Part shown: one piece after another, positions 1-9,943 of the stretch
Numbering within the stretch: the first letter of the stretch is position 1
Layout of the letters: every line of letters starts with the position of its first letter
Origin: Symbiodinium natans
Lineage: Eukaryota > Sar > Dinophyceae > Suessiales > Symbiodiniaceae
Length of the DNA: 64,000 nt
Direction of reading: 5' to 3'
Assembly (NCBI GenBank): GCA_905221605.1
Contig: CAJNDS010002572.1
Location: 40,001-104,000 of the forward strand
Program-made: the position numbers and the translations under genes
Notes under the pieces: generated by a model
What the model was told of the DNA's origin: nothing
Seen by the model: only the letters and a program-made list of their open reading frames with translations
The model's database searches: none

Positions 1-20
1 ACATATATATATATATATAT
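1..20. repeat. AT dinucleotide microsatellite
   Basis: Simple alternating AT run at the window edge. No gene signal is attached to it. Confidence 0.9.
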
Positions 21-48
21 CTGCATTTAGCTATATTTCTTATAGTAC

Positions 49-444
49 ATGCCCCCCAGCCCCAACCCCTCCACCCTCCCAAGCTCTCTACGCACCGAAT
101 TGATCCCCAAAGTGTGCGTTAGCACTAAGGGGCTTAAACGTTCAGGGCAAGAGGGGCTAGATCGAGCTGTTTCGTTCGCGCGCGCGCTTCCGCCCCGCCC
201 GCTGCGAATCATGTGCTCTTCTCGAAGCTTGCTCGACAAATTCGCCCGTGCCCGTGCTCGCCTGGAAACTGTCATCATTTGCTTGCTTCTTTTTGCGCGA
301 CATCTGAAAGAAATTGTTGTCGATTTTGGACGTCTGGGCTTGCGAAATTCGAAGCTGTCATCGCGTTTGGAGGTGTGGGCCTACATGATCTCTGACTATT
401 TCGGGTCTATGCTTGCATCAAGTGTTGCTTACTTATTGTCATGA
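49..444 (+). CDS. Possible ORF of 131 codons, unknown product
   Basis: An open frame from an ATG at 49 to a stop at 444, with a hydrophobic stretch around residues 75-83 and Arg-rich segments. No domain is recognised. The antisense strand is also partly open and there is no clear splice or leader acceptor signal, so this could be chance. The stretch from 445 to 1020 is mostly non-coding, with two overlapping short frames near 670-990, and ends in the first CCCTAAA block at 968-994. Confidence 0.2.
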   Translation: MPPSPNPSTLPSSLRTELIPKVCVSTKGLKRSGQEGLDRAVSFARALPPRPLRIMCSSRSLLDKFARARARLETVIICLLLFARHLKEIVVDFGRLGLRNSKLSSRLEVWAYMISDYFGSMLASSVAYLLS

Positions 445-1020
445 ATGTTTTTGATCGGCGCGTATTGCAGTTTTGGCTTCCATGCTTCTTGCACCCCCGA
501 AATGTCCAAATGCTTAGGCTCTAGGCAGCCAGGGGTGATTGGGTGAGCCGAGCCAAGTCCCAAATTGTGCTTTTCCCTAGCAACTAGCTGACCTTGAAAC
601 TTTGCGGTTCCGTATCCGGCATTGGAGAAGTAAAGTTAAGCTAAGTCCCATCTTTTGTGTACATGCCAACTAGAAACCAACCAAATAGATGTCGCAAGGG
701 CATGTTTGAGCAAGACCATCACAGTCAATTAGCACGTTTCGATTTAACTCCGGGCAAGCTGACCGTTTTCGTGAGTAGTGAGTCATTCTCACCTTGACAT
801 CCCACCGTCCGCAGGACTTGTCTTCCGCGGTTGAAATCCAAACTCCGGTGCGCACGCAGGAAAAGCGGAAACTCACAACACGAGGCATGCATGGAGGAGG
901 GCTTACCAGAACTAAAACAAACAAACAAATTCGAGAGAGAGCGAGAGAGACAGACGGAGAGCCGAATACCCCAAACCCTAAACCCTAAACCCTAATCATT
1001 TCTTTTGCTCGAAGGTCCAG

Positions 1021-1120
1021 GTTCTCATCTCTGCCTTCATGTCCGCCAGCGCGCTGCCCTGGAGCCAGAGCTTCTCCCAGACGTGGCTGGCCACCAGCAC
1101 GTTCCGCGAGCTGGCCGTGC
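1021..1120 (+). CDS. Candidate internal exon (unknown protein)
   Basis: Begins after the acceptor CCAG at 1017-1020 and reads VLISAFMSASALPWSQSF and on to LATSTFRELAV in one clean frame. It is GC-rich and protein-like. It is preceded by CCCTAAA repeats and followed at 1121 by GTTGGGAGG, where the GT donor coincides with the left end of a family A inverted-repeat element (1122-1150), then TTTAGGG repeats. The protein family is not recognised. Confidence 0.55.
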
Positions 1121-1121
1121 G

Positions 1122-1156
1122 TTGGGAGGACCCTTATACTAACAGTCCTTAAGAAG
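1122..1156. mobile_element. Left half of family A MITE-like element
   Basis: TTGGGAGGACCCTTATACT followed by AACAGTCCTTAAG matches the left arm of the complete family A copies at 5517, 16474 and 17499. The right arm is missing. TTTAGGG repeats (1157-1192) begin exactly where the loop of the element would be, so the array may have replaced the rest of the copy. Confidence 0.6.
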
Positions 1157-1448
1157 GGTTTAGGGTTTAGGGTTTAGGGTTTAGGGTTTAGGAGGACCTA
1201 TCCTGAACCCCAAACACCAAGCCCCGCAAGTCGATCGAACCCACCCCCAAACCCCAAACCTAAAACCCTGAACTAAGCGAGGGGTTTGGACCTTTGTGGG
1301 ACCTACTCGGGCCATACCTTGGCAGTGAGACTTGTTCGGGACATCCCATTCTCTTCTCTAGAGCCTGCTTAAACCCTAAACCCTAAGCCCTAAACCCTAA
1401 ACCCTAAGCCCTAAACCCTAAACCCTAAGCTCCTTAAAAAGGGCGGGG

Positions 1449-1516
1449 GCCCTGCAAGGCACCAGCTTCTCCGATGCAGATTTGTTTGCTTTATTGCCCT
1501 TTAAAGGCTTAAGCGG
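1449..1516 (+). CDS. Candidate internal exon (unknown protein)
   Basis: Reads ALQGTSFSDADLFALLPFKG in one frame. It is bracketed by CCCTAAA repeats (1374-1427) and a donor G|GTTTAGGG at 1517. The start could be a few bases later, for example after AAG at 1456-1458. Confidence 0.45.
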
Positions 1517-1600
1517 GTTTAGGGTTTAGGGTTTAGGGTTTAGGGTTTAGAGTTTCCAAAGTTCGAAGCCTCAATGGCTACCATCTAATTCTCTTCCTAG

Positions 1601-1721
1601 CCAAGTGTGCTCCCTTGGGACCCTCCCAGAGCGCTTCCTGCGTTTCGTGGCGTCTCCGGGACTTGTTCGGGGCCTCAGGGGCCGAATGCCAAAATTACAC
1701 AGCTGGGCCTGGCACGCCGGG
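1601..1721 (+). CDS. Candidate internal exon (unknown protein)
   Basis: Starts after the pyrimidine-rich acceptor CTCTTCCTAG (1591-1600). The frame reads KCAPLGPSQSASCVSWRLR, then DLFGASGAECQNYTAGPGTP up to a donor GTTTAGGG at 1722. It is one of the cases where a normal acceptor is paired with a telomeric donor. Confidence 0.5.
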
Positions 1722-2041
1722 GTTTAGGGTTTAGGGTTTAGGGTTTAGGGTTTAGGGTTTAGGGAAATTGACAACGGCCACACAAGCATCGGCGTACGAA
1801 CAAGATCAAACAAGATCAACCTGAAGCAAACCCTGAAGCTTACTAGCGAATAGCGAAGGGTGGCCGGGGTGGGCTGACAAGCGACGTGAGCACGTGGACT
1901 GGGGCGCTCACGCCCGCGTGTGACACTTCCTCAGCCCCAAAAATCCCCCCCCCCCCCCTAAACCCTAAACCCTAAACCCTAAACCCTAAGCCCTAAGCCC
2001 TGAACCCTGAACCCTAAACCCAACAAAAACCGCCCCGCAAG

Positions 2042-2088
2042 GAGCTCGAGGCACAGGCCCACGCCCAGGTCCTCTTTGTCATAGTTTG
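2042..2088 (+). CDS. Candidate short exon (unknown protein)
   Basis: Follows a CCCTAAA block and CAAG. It reads KELEAQAHAQVLFVI, helical in composition. A donor AG|GTCCTC is available at 2069, so the exon may end there. It is probably in the same gene as the similar exon at 2306. Confidence 0.4.
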
Positions 2089-2096
2089 GGTAACAT

Positions 2097-2313
2097 TTTT
2101 CATTTCTAAGGGTACTTAAAACCCAATAAGGAATAAACCTTTTAAGCTTTTAATATTATCCTTAAGGGTACTTAAACCCAACAAGGAACAAACATTTTAA
2201 ACTTTTAACATTTTCCCAACCATGAACTAGAGGTTTTACATTTACAAGGGTACTTAAACCCAATCAGGAATAAACCTTTTGAACTTTTAATGCCATCCCG
2301 ACCATGAACTGGA
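2097..2313. repeat. Three imperfect tandem repeats of about 60-80 bp
   Basis: The motif GGGTACTTAAACCCAA, then AAGGAATAAACCTTTT and the phrase CCATGAACTGGAGG, occurs two to three times with mutations. The reverse complement carries CCTTATTGGGTTTAA, also seen in family C at 53921, so it may be a degraded array of related elements inside the intron between the exons at 2042 and 2306. Confidence 0.5.
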
Positions 2314-2437
2314 GGTCTCGGTGGGGCTGGAAAGGCTCCGGGTCAAGTGCCGTCCGGTCTTCCAGAACCTCCGCGCCTTGGCCTCGAAGTTCCCGGACGT
2401 CGCGGAAGTCGTCGAGGTGGTCAATGAGAATCTTAGA
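2306..2437 (+). CDS. Candidate exon, helical protein segment
   Basis: A long clean frame reads ELEVSVGLERLRVKCRPVF, QNLRALASKFPDVAEVV and EVVNENLR, ending at a possible donor GTAGCAG at 2438. It is strongly amphipathic. No family is recognised. Codon use is GC-ending, unlike the flanking AT-rich intron. Confidence 0.55.
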
Positions 2438-2569
2438 GTAGCAGAGTATTTGTTTTTTTTTTGTTTAACCTTTTTTCGGTAGTATAACCCCTATAAATTC
2501 CCAAACCTTAAACCTTTTTTGGGGCAGTAGAATCCCTATAAATTCCCCAAAGGCTAAGCTTGAGCTCCC

Positions 2570-2592
2570 CTAAAGGTTACTGGGCAGCTAAG
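2570..2592. mobile_element. Right-end remnant of family B element
   Basis: GGTTACTGGGCAGCTAAGG matches the right arm of family B (12752-12776 and 13136-13155), including the AAG that can act as acceptor. No matching left arm is found. Confidence 0.35.
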
Positions 2593-2875
2593 GAATTCGG
2601 CTAGCGGCTCGCGCTCCATGGAGTAATCATGGCAGCGCAGCAGCGATGCCGGCAACTAGGAGCCAAACGTCGACAGTTTATTGTGTTTTCGATTTGTTTC
2701 TATTTTTTAAGGGGGCTATAGGGCTAGGGGTTCCCTCATGAGCACAAGACTGTACCTTCTTGTATTCCACCCTAAACCCTAAACCCTAAACCCTACACTC
2801 TACACCCTACACCCTAAACCCTAAACCCTAAACCCTAAACCCTCAACCCTAAACCCTAAACCCTAAACCCTAAGC

Positions 2876-2991
2876 CGGGTTACCCTTCGACCTATGGATG
2901 AAGATCCAGCAGCTAGAGGTGCTTGTCAGTCGATCTGAAGTGTGCAGCTGTGGCTCAGCAGGGAGGTTCCGTGTCGGCTTCGGAACAAAGG
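2876..2991 (+). CDS. Candidate exon (unknown protein)
   Basis: Reads LPFDLWMKIQQLEVLVSRS and EVCSCGSAGRFRVGFGTK. It is preceded by about 110 bp of CCCTAAA repeats and followed by donor GGTTTAGGG at 2991-2992, the typical bracket in this window. Confidence 0.5.
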
Positions 2992-3374
2992 GTTTAGGGT
3001 TTAGGGTTTAGGGTTTAGGGTTTAGGTGTAAACCCAAGGTTTAGAGTTCAGGGTTTAGTGTTTAAGGTTTAGGGTCGTTAGGGTGTAGGGTTTAAACTCC
3101 AGCCAACTGTGGATCATGGGCATGCGCCAGGTGCTTGCAGCTGACTTTCGATTGGTCAGTTTGGCTCCGTGATGTTGCCATGTTTCAAGTTTGAAGCGCT
3201 CTCTGCAGAACCACGGCAGCCAGGCAAGCATCAGTACGCGTGCTTGTGCGCACACGCGTGTGCGTGCGCGCTTGTCTTATATGCATATTATGCATATGTA
3301 TATCTAAAACCCCGACGCCTGAACCCCAAAAACCTTAAGCACTAACCCCTAACCCCGCAACCACACCCACGCCA

Positions 3375-3375
3375 C

Positions 3376-3404
<29 letters not shown>
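3375..3404. repeat. Poly-G tract
   Basis: An uninterrupted G run of about 28 nt. A second one lies at 3493-3520. Open frames across this region are artefacts of homopolymer codons. Confidence 0.9.
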
Positions 3405-3406
<2 letters not shown>

Positions 3407-3490
3407 TAACCTTAAACCCCAACCCCCCAACCACACCCACACCAAAAGACGGGGCGTGGGGGGTTGGGATTCAAGGGAGGGGGGGTACCA

Positions 3491-3523
<33 letters not shown>

Positions 3524-3780
3524 CCCGAGACCACATATATGTATCTGTATATATATATACACACATGCGTGCATATGCATGCGTACTTTGAGATACACCT
3601 ACCTATCTGCCGGTATGTCAATCTATCAATTGATCTATCGATCGGTATATACAGACCTATCATTCTATTCAGTTTATGTTTGATCGCTTTTGAGTGGACG
3701 CAAGGTAGCAGAGTGAAACAACCCCATGATTTGAGGCAAATGATCTCATCTACGTCTTCCAATCTATCTGACTGTGCCAG

Positions 3781-3884
3781 ATGATCAGTGCAGAAAGGGG
3801 CAATATCCGTCCCGAGAATCCGTCCCGAGTGGCGTTGCCACCGACGAGCGGAGTGAATCCTGCTTTGTCGAAGGCATGTTCTAG
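3781..3884 (+). CDS. Candidate exon 1 of a GT-AG exon pair
   Basis: Starts after acceptor GTGCCAG (3774-3780) at an ATG and reads MISAERGNIRPENPSRVALP then PTSGVNPALSKACS. It ends at AG|GTATGT, a strong consensus donor. The 118 nt intron 3885-4002 joins it to the exon at 4003 in phase, which supports both. There are no telomeric repeats here, unlike most introns of the window. Confidence 0.55.
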
Positions 3885-4002
3885 GTATGTCCTTCAGATA
3901 TTGTTCATTGTCTTCTATTGGTTGGGTTTACGACGATGGTATGTAACAACATTTTCTAGCGGAACACTACCACTACAGTACCGCCAATCATTCTGACGTC
4001 AG

Positions 4003-4238
4003 CCCGGGGCTTCTGTTCGAACGGGGGCCCAGCGCGAAATCCGACATTGCATGCGAACTTGTCATTTGTGCTTCCATGCGCATGAAGAGGCAGCCAATTT
4101 TAAAAGAGATTTCGGGACTTCCCGAAGATAGTCGCTTCCAGCCGTTCATGCGCGTGCCCGCTTTCCCCTTCGGATCTGGGCTTCCTTGTAATTGTACAGG
4201 GCCGAATCGCCAATACACATTCATTCAATCCATCTAAT
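4003..4238 (+). CDS. Candidate terminal exon of the GT-AG pair
   Basis: After acceptor GACGTCAG the frame continues from 3884: SPGLLFERGPSAKSDIACEL, then VICASMRMKRQPILKEISGL and PEDSRFQPFMRVPAFPFG, with a stop TAA at 4236-4238. A donor-like GTAATT at 4188 is the alternative end. The protein family is not recognised. Confidence 0.5.
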
Positions 4239-4389
4239 GATCCAGTGCGTTGGGCCTGTGAAGGGTCCTCGGTGTGCAATGAGTACAAGAAAGCTTGTGG
4301 ATGTACCTGGTGCTTGAGTATACCTGCGTGTAGCCGCTCTTGAGCTGAGTACTCGCACACTGGCACAGCAAAATCCTTAATTCATCCAA

Positions 4390-4539
4390 ATGCATCCTGA
4401 CTGCGAACACGCGGTCCATTTCAACGTCTTTCTGCTATCCGAAGGCAAAAGCAAGTCCATTCCGGCCCCATGCCACCTACACAAATCTTTGAAGTACTTC
4501 CCAAAGCATGATGGGGGCACGAGTGTTTACGATTTCGAG
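4390..4539 (+). CDS. Candidate first exon of a gene, starts MHPDCEHAV
   Basis: The ATG lies 22 nt after an acceptor-like GGCACAG (4362-4368), the usual spacing for a trans-spliced leader in dinoflagellates. Fifty codons read through to FPKHDGGTSVYDFE, then donor AG|GTACATGAG at 4540. It is rich in His, Lys and Ser. An in-frame stop upstream supports this ATG as the start. Confidence 0.5.
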
Positions 4540-4766
4540 GTACATGAGCTTCATGGGGCATGCCAGGGCTCTTTTTTAATCTCACTATCCACATTAGGGT
4601 TTGGGGTTTGGGGGTTTAGAAGGGTTAGGGTTTAAGGGGCTTATTAGGGGGTCTCTAGAGTTTATATATGTATATACACAAACCCTAAAGACCCCCTAAA
4701 CCCCCTTAAACCCTATACCCAAAACCTAAAACCTAAAGCCTAAACACCCGGAAAAAAACACAAAAG

Positions 4767-4868
4767 AACTGGAAGTGAGCTGCGAGGCCCACGGCCTACA
4801 TTGCGTCGCTGTCGTTTCTCCCGGTGGCCGCGAGCTCGAGTCCTTCCAGACTTTTCGCGTTTCCCAAT
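4767..4868 (+). CDS. Candidate internal exon
   Basis: Reads EVSCEAHGLHCVAVVSPGG and RELESFQTFRVSQL. It is preceded by degenerate CCCTAAA units and followed by ACGGTTTAGGG. It could be the second exon of the gene starting at 4390; phase was not resolved because several acceptors are possible. Confidence 0.4.
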
Positions 4869-5118
4869 TACGGTTTAGGGTTTAGGTTTTATGGTTTAGG
4901 GTTGAACAAATATATATATATATGTATATATAGATACATTTTTCGCGGTCTTAGGGATTAGGGTACATATGTATATACTTATACATATATATATATATAC
5001 AATTTATTTAACAATTAGATCAGGGCACTTGTTTGGGGAAGGGGAAGGGGGGGATCTGATCCCATTGCTTAATTGATCATCAATTAAACAATGAGATGAG
5101 GGCACTTGCTTGGGAAAC

Positions 5119-5146
5119 GGGGGGGGGGGGGGGGGGGGGGGGGGGA
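5119..5146. repeat. Poly-G tract
   Basis: A run of about 26 G within an AT-rich intron. It follows two diverged copies of a segment carrying GATCAGGGCACTTG and GATGAGGGCACTTG, at about 5022 and 5094. Confidence 0.85.
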
Positions 5147-5516
5147 GGGGTGGAGGTTGGTAAGGGTTGGGTTTCGGGCTTTGGTTTCATGAAGCCTCGG
5201 GCTACATGTAGGGTATAGGGTTAATCCTTAAACCCCAAACCCTAAACATCCCCGCTCATATAGGCCCACAACCCCTGTAACCCTAACCCCTGCACCCTTG
5301 AACCCCTACCTCTAAGCTCCATGCCGCAGAAACCCCAAACACTCCACCTCGAAGGCCCTCACTGCTTTGACCAAACCTCCCTTGTGGGTTTAGGGTCTAG
5401 GGTTTCGGGTTTAGGGTTTAGGCTTTAGGCTTTAGGGTTTCGGGTTCAGGGTTTAGGGTTTAGGGTGTAGAGGGTTTCGTGGTTGAGGGTTCAAGGTTTG
5501 GCCCTGAACCCTCAAC

Positions 5517-5616
5517 TTGGGATGCTCCCCCTTATACTGACAGTCCTTGATAGGGATTACAGTACCCCCGATTATAACCCCGATTAAGGACTGTTGGTAA
5601 AAGGGGAGCATCCCAA
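5517..5616. mobile_element. Complete family A MITE-like element with 8-bp target duplication
   Basis: Palindromic 100 bp element. The left arm is TTGGGATGCTCCCCCTTAT then ACTGACAGTCCTTGAT; the right arm is its near-perfect complement. It is flanked on both sides by CCCTCAAC, an apparent 8-bp target-site duplication, although the flank is itself telomere-like. It has no coding capacity. Confidence 0.75.
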
Positions 5617-5619
5617 CCC

Positions 5620-6990
5620 TCAACCCTAAACGGTAGAGTTTATGAGGCCTGAGCCCTGGCCCTGAGGCAGCCACCCTGGCGCAGTTTTGGATGGGATGGC
5701 AGGTGTCCAGCTGAGGTTCCAGGTGGCTGGGGGGGGGGGTGGGGGTTGGGGTGGGGACTTGAAGAGAGGGCTCATTGTTGCTCAGGTAAACCCTAAACCC
5801 TAAACCCTAAACCCTAAACCCTAAACCCTAAACCCTAAACCCTATAAGGGTCAAGGCTTTAGTCTCGGGTTTAGGGGTACTTGGGTTTACAGGGACGACG
5901 CTATCCAAGGCCCCCCTAGAGCCGAGTATCAAGGACCAACGCCAGGGTCAGAATGTGGGCCACCGAAACAGAAAGCACTTGAGGGTTTAAAGGGCTTAGG
6001 AGTTTCAGGACTTAGGTCTTCAGTTCTTGCCTTTTTCACTCACTGTAGCCCCCAAACCCTATAAGTTTGTTTTTAAACTCTGAGCTCAGCCAACAGCCCG
6101 GAACGCCACTGAGAGACACTGCTGCTAGAACAAATCATGCAAAGGTGATGTGCGCCACGGATTCTTTGCAGGCGCCCGAGAATCCCAAATAGGGTTATTC
6201 GGGGGGATCGAAGGTGCTGTAACCGATTCCCTAATTGCTGTTTAAGAACGAGTAGGTAGAGGGCTAAACCCTAAACCCTAAACGGTGTAGGGTTTAGGGT
6301 TTAGGGGTTCGGCTCAGCACGAATGGCCCGGACTAATCTCTCATTCAATCGATCAGAAGTTCACTTATTCTCATGACTGAGGGACTGTGTGGGGGTGACC
6401 TTCAACCTTTTTCGTTATATAAAATCTTACCTTCTGGGAAAGGGTTAACCTGTTTTGGCTAGGGTGTTCAACCCCTGAGAGGAGCACTTGGCCTAGCTCA
6501 CTAGTGCTTAGTAGACCATGTAGTGAAGTAAGTTCTTTATTTAAGTCAGGCTCTACACTCTAGCCCCCCAAACCCCCCAAAACCCCTCCCCCCCCCCCCC
6601 CCAACCCTCTAAACCCCAAACCCCAAACACGAACCCCAAACCCTCAACCCCAAACACACCAAACCCTCAACCCTAAACCCCAAACCCTAAACCCCAAACC
6701 CCAAACCCCAAACCCTAACCCCCAACCCTCAACCCTAAACACGAAACCCCAAATCCTGAACCCCGAACCCTACACCCTAAACCCCAAAACCCTAAACAAA
6801 CCTTTTAAGCTAAGGCAATGTGACCGAGTGCTTTGGGAGCTGATGGTGGGTAAACATGTGCTCATTAGGAGCTCTTCGCTACTAGGAGAAGAAGTTCGGT
6901 AGTGTTCAGGGTTTCGGGTTAAAGGTTTACCGTACTGAGAAGGTGTAAGTCGGGAAAGTATGGTTCTTACTGGTCATAACTTGACTGCGG
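5620..6990. other. Intron-like region with telomeric blocks
   Basis: Contains a possible coding patch at 5646-5735 (reading ALALRQPPWRSFGWDGRCPA), pure CCCTAAA repeats at 5789-5843, and a degenerate CCCCAAA-type block at 6560-6800. No convincing exon is seen between 5850 and 6990. Confidence 0.5.
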
Positions 6991-7003
6991 ATACTTAAAA
7001 CAG

Positions 7004-7199
7004 CCCACATATGGTTGCCCATGAACCTCCAAGTACACTTCTCCTCGACCTCTCCCGCATTTCGCGTCCCTTTAGAGGTCCTTGCTGTGGGTCAAAGACG
7101 AAGAGTGCACAGCTTCTTCTTTGCGGGGCCGCTGAGCTGAGCGGCACCGAGTTCTCTGAAGAACCCTGCGCCAGAAAATCTCTCCGCCGCTCCTTCCAG
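7004..7199 (+). CDS. Candidate first exon, starts MVAHEPPSTLLLDLSR
   Basis: After acceptor AAAACAG (7003) and a 7-nt leader comes an ATG at 7011. Exactly 63 codons follow to RKSLRRSFQ and a donor CAG|GTATTTGG at 7200. A Cys-containing middle (GPCCGSKTKS) and Ser/Arg-rich end are seen; no domain is recognised. The antisense is also open, which lowers confidence. Confidence 0.4.
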
Positions 7200-7554
7200 G
7201 TATTTGGCATCTGTTCTGCCAGTGCGCTTGGCACACCTTACTGTGTGCATGCTCATTTCATACAATTATTATACTTACGTCATATGTAGTAGTATGTACA
7301 ATGTTCAGGATAATCGCAGTCATGCCATATTTCATTGTACTATAGTTACTATAGTAGCTATAGTATGTGAAATGAGGACATGTTCTTTATCTCGTGCGTT
7401 TACAGCCCTTCAGTTTTTTCATTAAGGGCTACTGCCCCATGCGATCGTCCTCTCTAATATGCAACATGGCAGTGTTGACGCAGGAAACTTACACTACGAA
7501 GGGGTTTTGGGTTTCGGGCGAACCCTTTTTCACCCTAAACCGTAAACCCGAAAC

Positions 7555-7664
7555 CCTAAACCCTAAACCCTAAGCCCTGAACGCTAAACCCTAAACCCTA
7601 AACCCTAAACCCTAAACCCTAAACCCTAAACCCTAAACCCTAAACCCTAAACCCTAAACCCTGC
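7555..7664. repeat. Interstitial telomeric array, CCCTAAA strand
   Basis: About 15 units, mostly perfect CCCTAAA, ending in CCCTGCAG, which serves as the acceptor of the next exon. Confidence 0.95.
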
Positions 7665-7666
7665 AG

Positions 7667-7797
7667 ATGCTTTCAACGTGCCGCCAGCTGCTCTGACTCA
7701 CAGCACCGTTGTGCAGAGCAGAGGCGTAGGGCCCCCTTTCATCTCCTTCGCCAAAGTCCGTCACATTCAACGAGCCTTGGCGGCCTCAGCTCTTGGG
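7667..7797 (+). CDS. Candidate exon (unknown protein)
   Basis: Reads DAFNVPPAALTHSTVVQSRG, VGPPFISFAKVRHI and QRALAASALG without a stop. It sits tightly between a CCCTAAA array ending CTGCAG and the donor GTTTAGGG at 7798. One of the clearest examples of a telomere-bracketed exon. Confidence 0.6.
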
Positions 7798-8213
7798 GTT
7801 TAGGGTTTAGGGTTTAGGGTTTAGGGGGTTTAGGAATTAGGGATTAGGGTTTGGGGTTTTTGGGTTTTGAGGGTTAGGTGTCAGGGGTTAGGGTTTAGGG
7901 ACTGGGACCCGGGGTTACGGGCCTCGAGTCGGTGCAAGGGTTTAGGGTTTAGGGTTTAGGGACTTAAGTAGCAGCTTCAGAGTCACACATATTATCTGCG
8001 ATACAACCGCACGTTCTTTTTGGTACTTAAATTGAGTTGAAGTATTGAAGTATCAGTACCTCCATCATCGCTTTAGGGTGTAGGGTTGGACAAGGGATGG
8101 ACGTTGTTGGGTTTGGGGTTTGGGGGTTTGGGGTTTGGGGACTCTGGAGGCCCCTTGCCAAGAGAGCGCATGCCGCTTTTCTTGGGCCTAGGGCTTAAGC
8201 TTTTTGTCTTTAG

Positions 8214-8277
8214 GCATGTGGGCGATGCGCGCAAGCGTCGCTCGTTCCAGACGCGTGCATAGCCCGTTGTTTTTCAG
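8214..8277 (+). CDS. Candidate exon with ATG, Arg-rich
   Basis: Acceptor TTTGTCTTTAG then GC and ATG at 8216. Reads MWAMRASVARSRRVHSPLFF and ends at CAG|GTTACTT. It could be a first exon (an Arg-rich, partly hydrophobic N-terminus) or internal. Confidence 0.4.
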
Positions 8278-8592
8278 GTTACTTGGGGACCTCGCTTTTT
8301 TGTTCCAAGCCTCACTGCTCACCTGCGTCAGAAGCGCCAGAACCTGTGAAAGTACTTGGTGCTTACTCCCAAACCCGAGGCCCTAAACACTAGACCCCGC
8401 TTAGAACAACCCATGAGCCTGCAAGTAGGGTTGTAGGGGTCGTGCTCGAAAGATTTCGCGTGGCTCAGGTAGAGGCCATGCAGTCCGTGGCCCAGCGTCG
8501 CACAGAAGGGCATCGAGGGATTTGCAGCAGTTGGGTTTGGGGGAACTGGGTAGTTTTAGGGTGTAGGGTTGTAGAACGCTTATAGTTTTCAG

Positions 8593-8673
8593 GTGAACTG
8601 GGCTGCCTATTTTGCAACTGCCATCATCAAGCGCGCGGAGCATTGGAATGTTGCAGCAGTCCTGCGATATGAA
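8593..8673 (+). CDS. Candidate exon, 27 codons phase 0
   Basis: Acceptor GTTTTCAG, then VNWAAYFATAIIKRAEHWNV and AAVLRYE, ending at GTAGGGTTT, a telomere-like donor. The helical Ala-rich segment is not recognised. Confidence 0.55.
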
Positions 8674-9312
8674 GTAGGGTTTATATTACTGTTTTTGGTA
8701 CTTCACATGCCGCTGAACGGACCGCTGCTGTTCATGCCTCAATCTTGGCATGCTTCTGCATGCTTCCGGCGCTCTCTACACTTCTGAGGTTGAAGAAGAG
8801 CCGGCCACTTTCATGAAACCCTAAACCCTAAACAAACCCTAAACCCTAAACCCTAAACCCTAAACCCTTAGTTGGAATTGATGCTCTCTTCGACCTTGCT
8901 TATACAAAACCCCATTCGTGGCTCTCAGGGGAGCTACTGGTAAATGGCTCTAAGGATGCAGAGCTTAGGGCTCACACATTTTTCACTTAGAATAGATCAT
9001 GATGTGATGCGAGCAATATGTATATATAAATAAACAAAAATGTTTATGTATATGTATATATATATATATACAATGTATATGCTGAAGTGTTTAGGTCTCT
9101 ATCTTAAGTCAGGTAGTATGTTGGGCAGGCTGACTGTCTTGGTAACTTCAGCCGCAAGGATGGCAGCTGCTAAGCGCAACCCTCCGTCGATCACCCCCCC
9201 CCCCCTCACTCAACCCGTCTGACCCTAAACCCTAAACCCTAAACCCTAAACCCTAAACCCTAAACCCTAAACCCTGAACCCCCTAAACCCTCTTTTGTAT
9301 CAAAAAACCCAG

Positions 9313-9384
9313 ACGTGTGAGGTTCAAGGCGATCCTTCCGCTGCTGCTGGTCCTGGGAGCAGGTGCCGGCGACCAGGCTTGGCC
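9313..9384 (+). CDS. Candidate exon with hydrophobic core
   Basis: After CCCAG, a frame reads RVRFKAILPLLLVLGAGAGD then QAWP, ending at C|GTTTAGGG. The run LPLLLVLGAGA looks like a signal peptide or membrane segment, but no ATG is present in the exon, so the start would lie upstream. Confidence 0.45.
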
Positions 9385-9760
9385 GTTTAGGGTTTAGGGT
9401 TTAGGGTTTAGGCTTATTTTTTGCTTTGGGGTTTTTGAGTTTTTTGGGTTTTAATTAGGGTTTAGGGTTTAGGGTTTTCGGCTTACAGGGTCCAGGATTT
9501 AGGGTTCAGGATGTAGGATGTAGGGTTGGTTGAAGGGTTCCCTGAGGGTTTAGGGTTCAGGGTTCAGGATTTCCGGTTCATGGGGCTTAGGGGTGTTAAT
9601 CTGACATCGCTCTAGTTTTTCCCTTTTGCTTAGATCTGAAAAAACTGATTGTCATTTTGTTGTGGATTGTTGCAGGGTATTCCCGGTATGTTGTTTGTTT
9701 TACCTTCTTTTTTTGTTCTCTATCTCGCTCTCACTCTCTGTGCTTCTTGTTGCGGCATAG

Positions 9761-9902
9761 GGTTTGTAACGAAGCCGCTCTCTTTGCGACAAGCCCCCTG
9801 CGCAACAAGCCGCTTTTCTGCAAGGACGTGTCCAAGACGGGCCCACGACATACACGCGAAACAAAGTGGCGCGACATACGCATGTACCGGTTGAGGGGGA
9901 AG
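9761..9902 (+). CDS. Candidate exon, basic, Cys-containing
   Basis: A long pyrimidine tract (9713-9755) and TAG precede it. The frame reads VCNEAALFATSPLRNKPLF, CKDVSKTGPRHTRETKWRD and IRMYRLRGK, ending at AAG|GTAAATT. If not spliced there, the frame continues to a stop at 10016 with a Cys-rich tail (CPSKQGCKNGEC). A long antisense frame (202 codons, 10328-9720) overlaps; I favour the + strand because of the splice signals. Confidence 0.5.
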
Positions 9903-9943
9903 GTAAATTGGACACCACGACCTGCCGCCGTTTTCACTCACAG

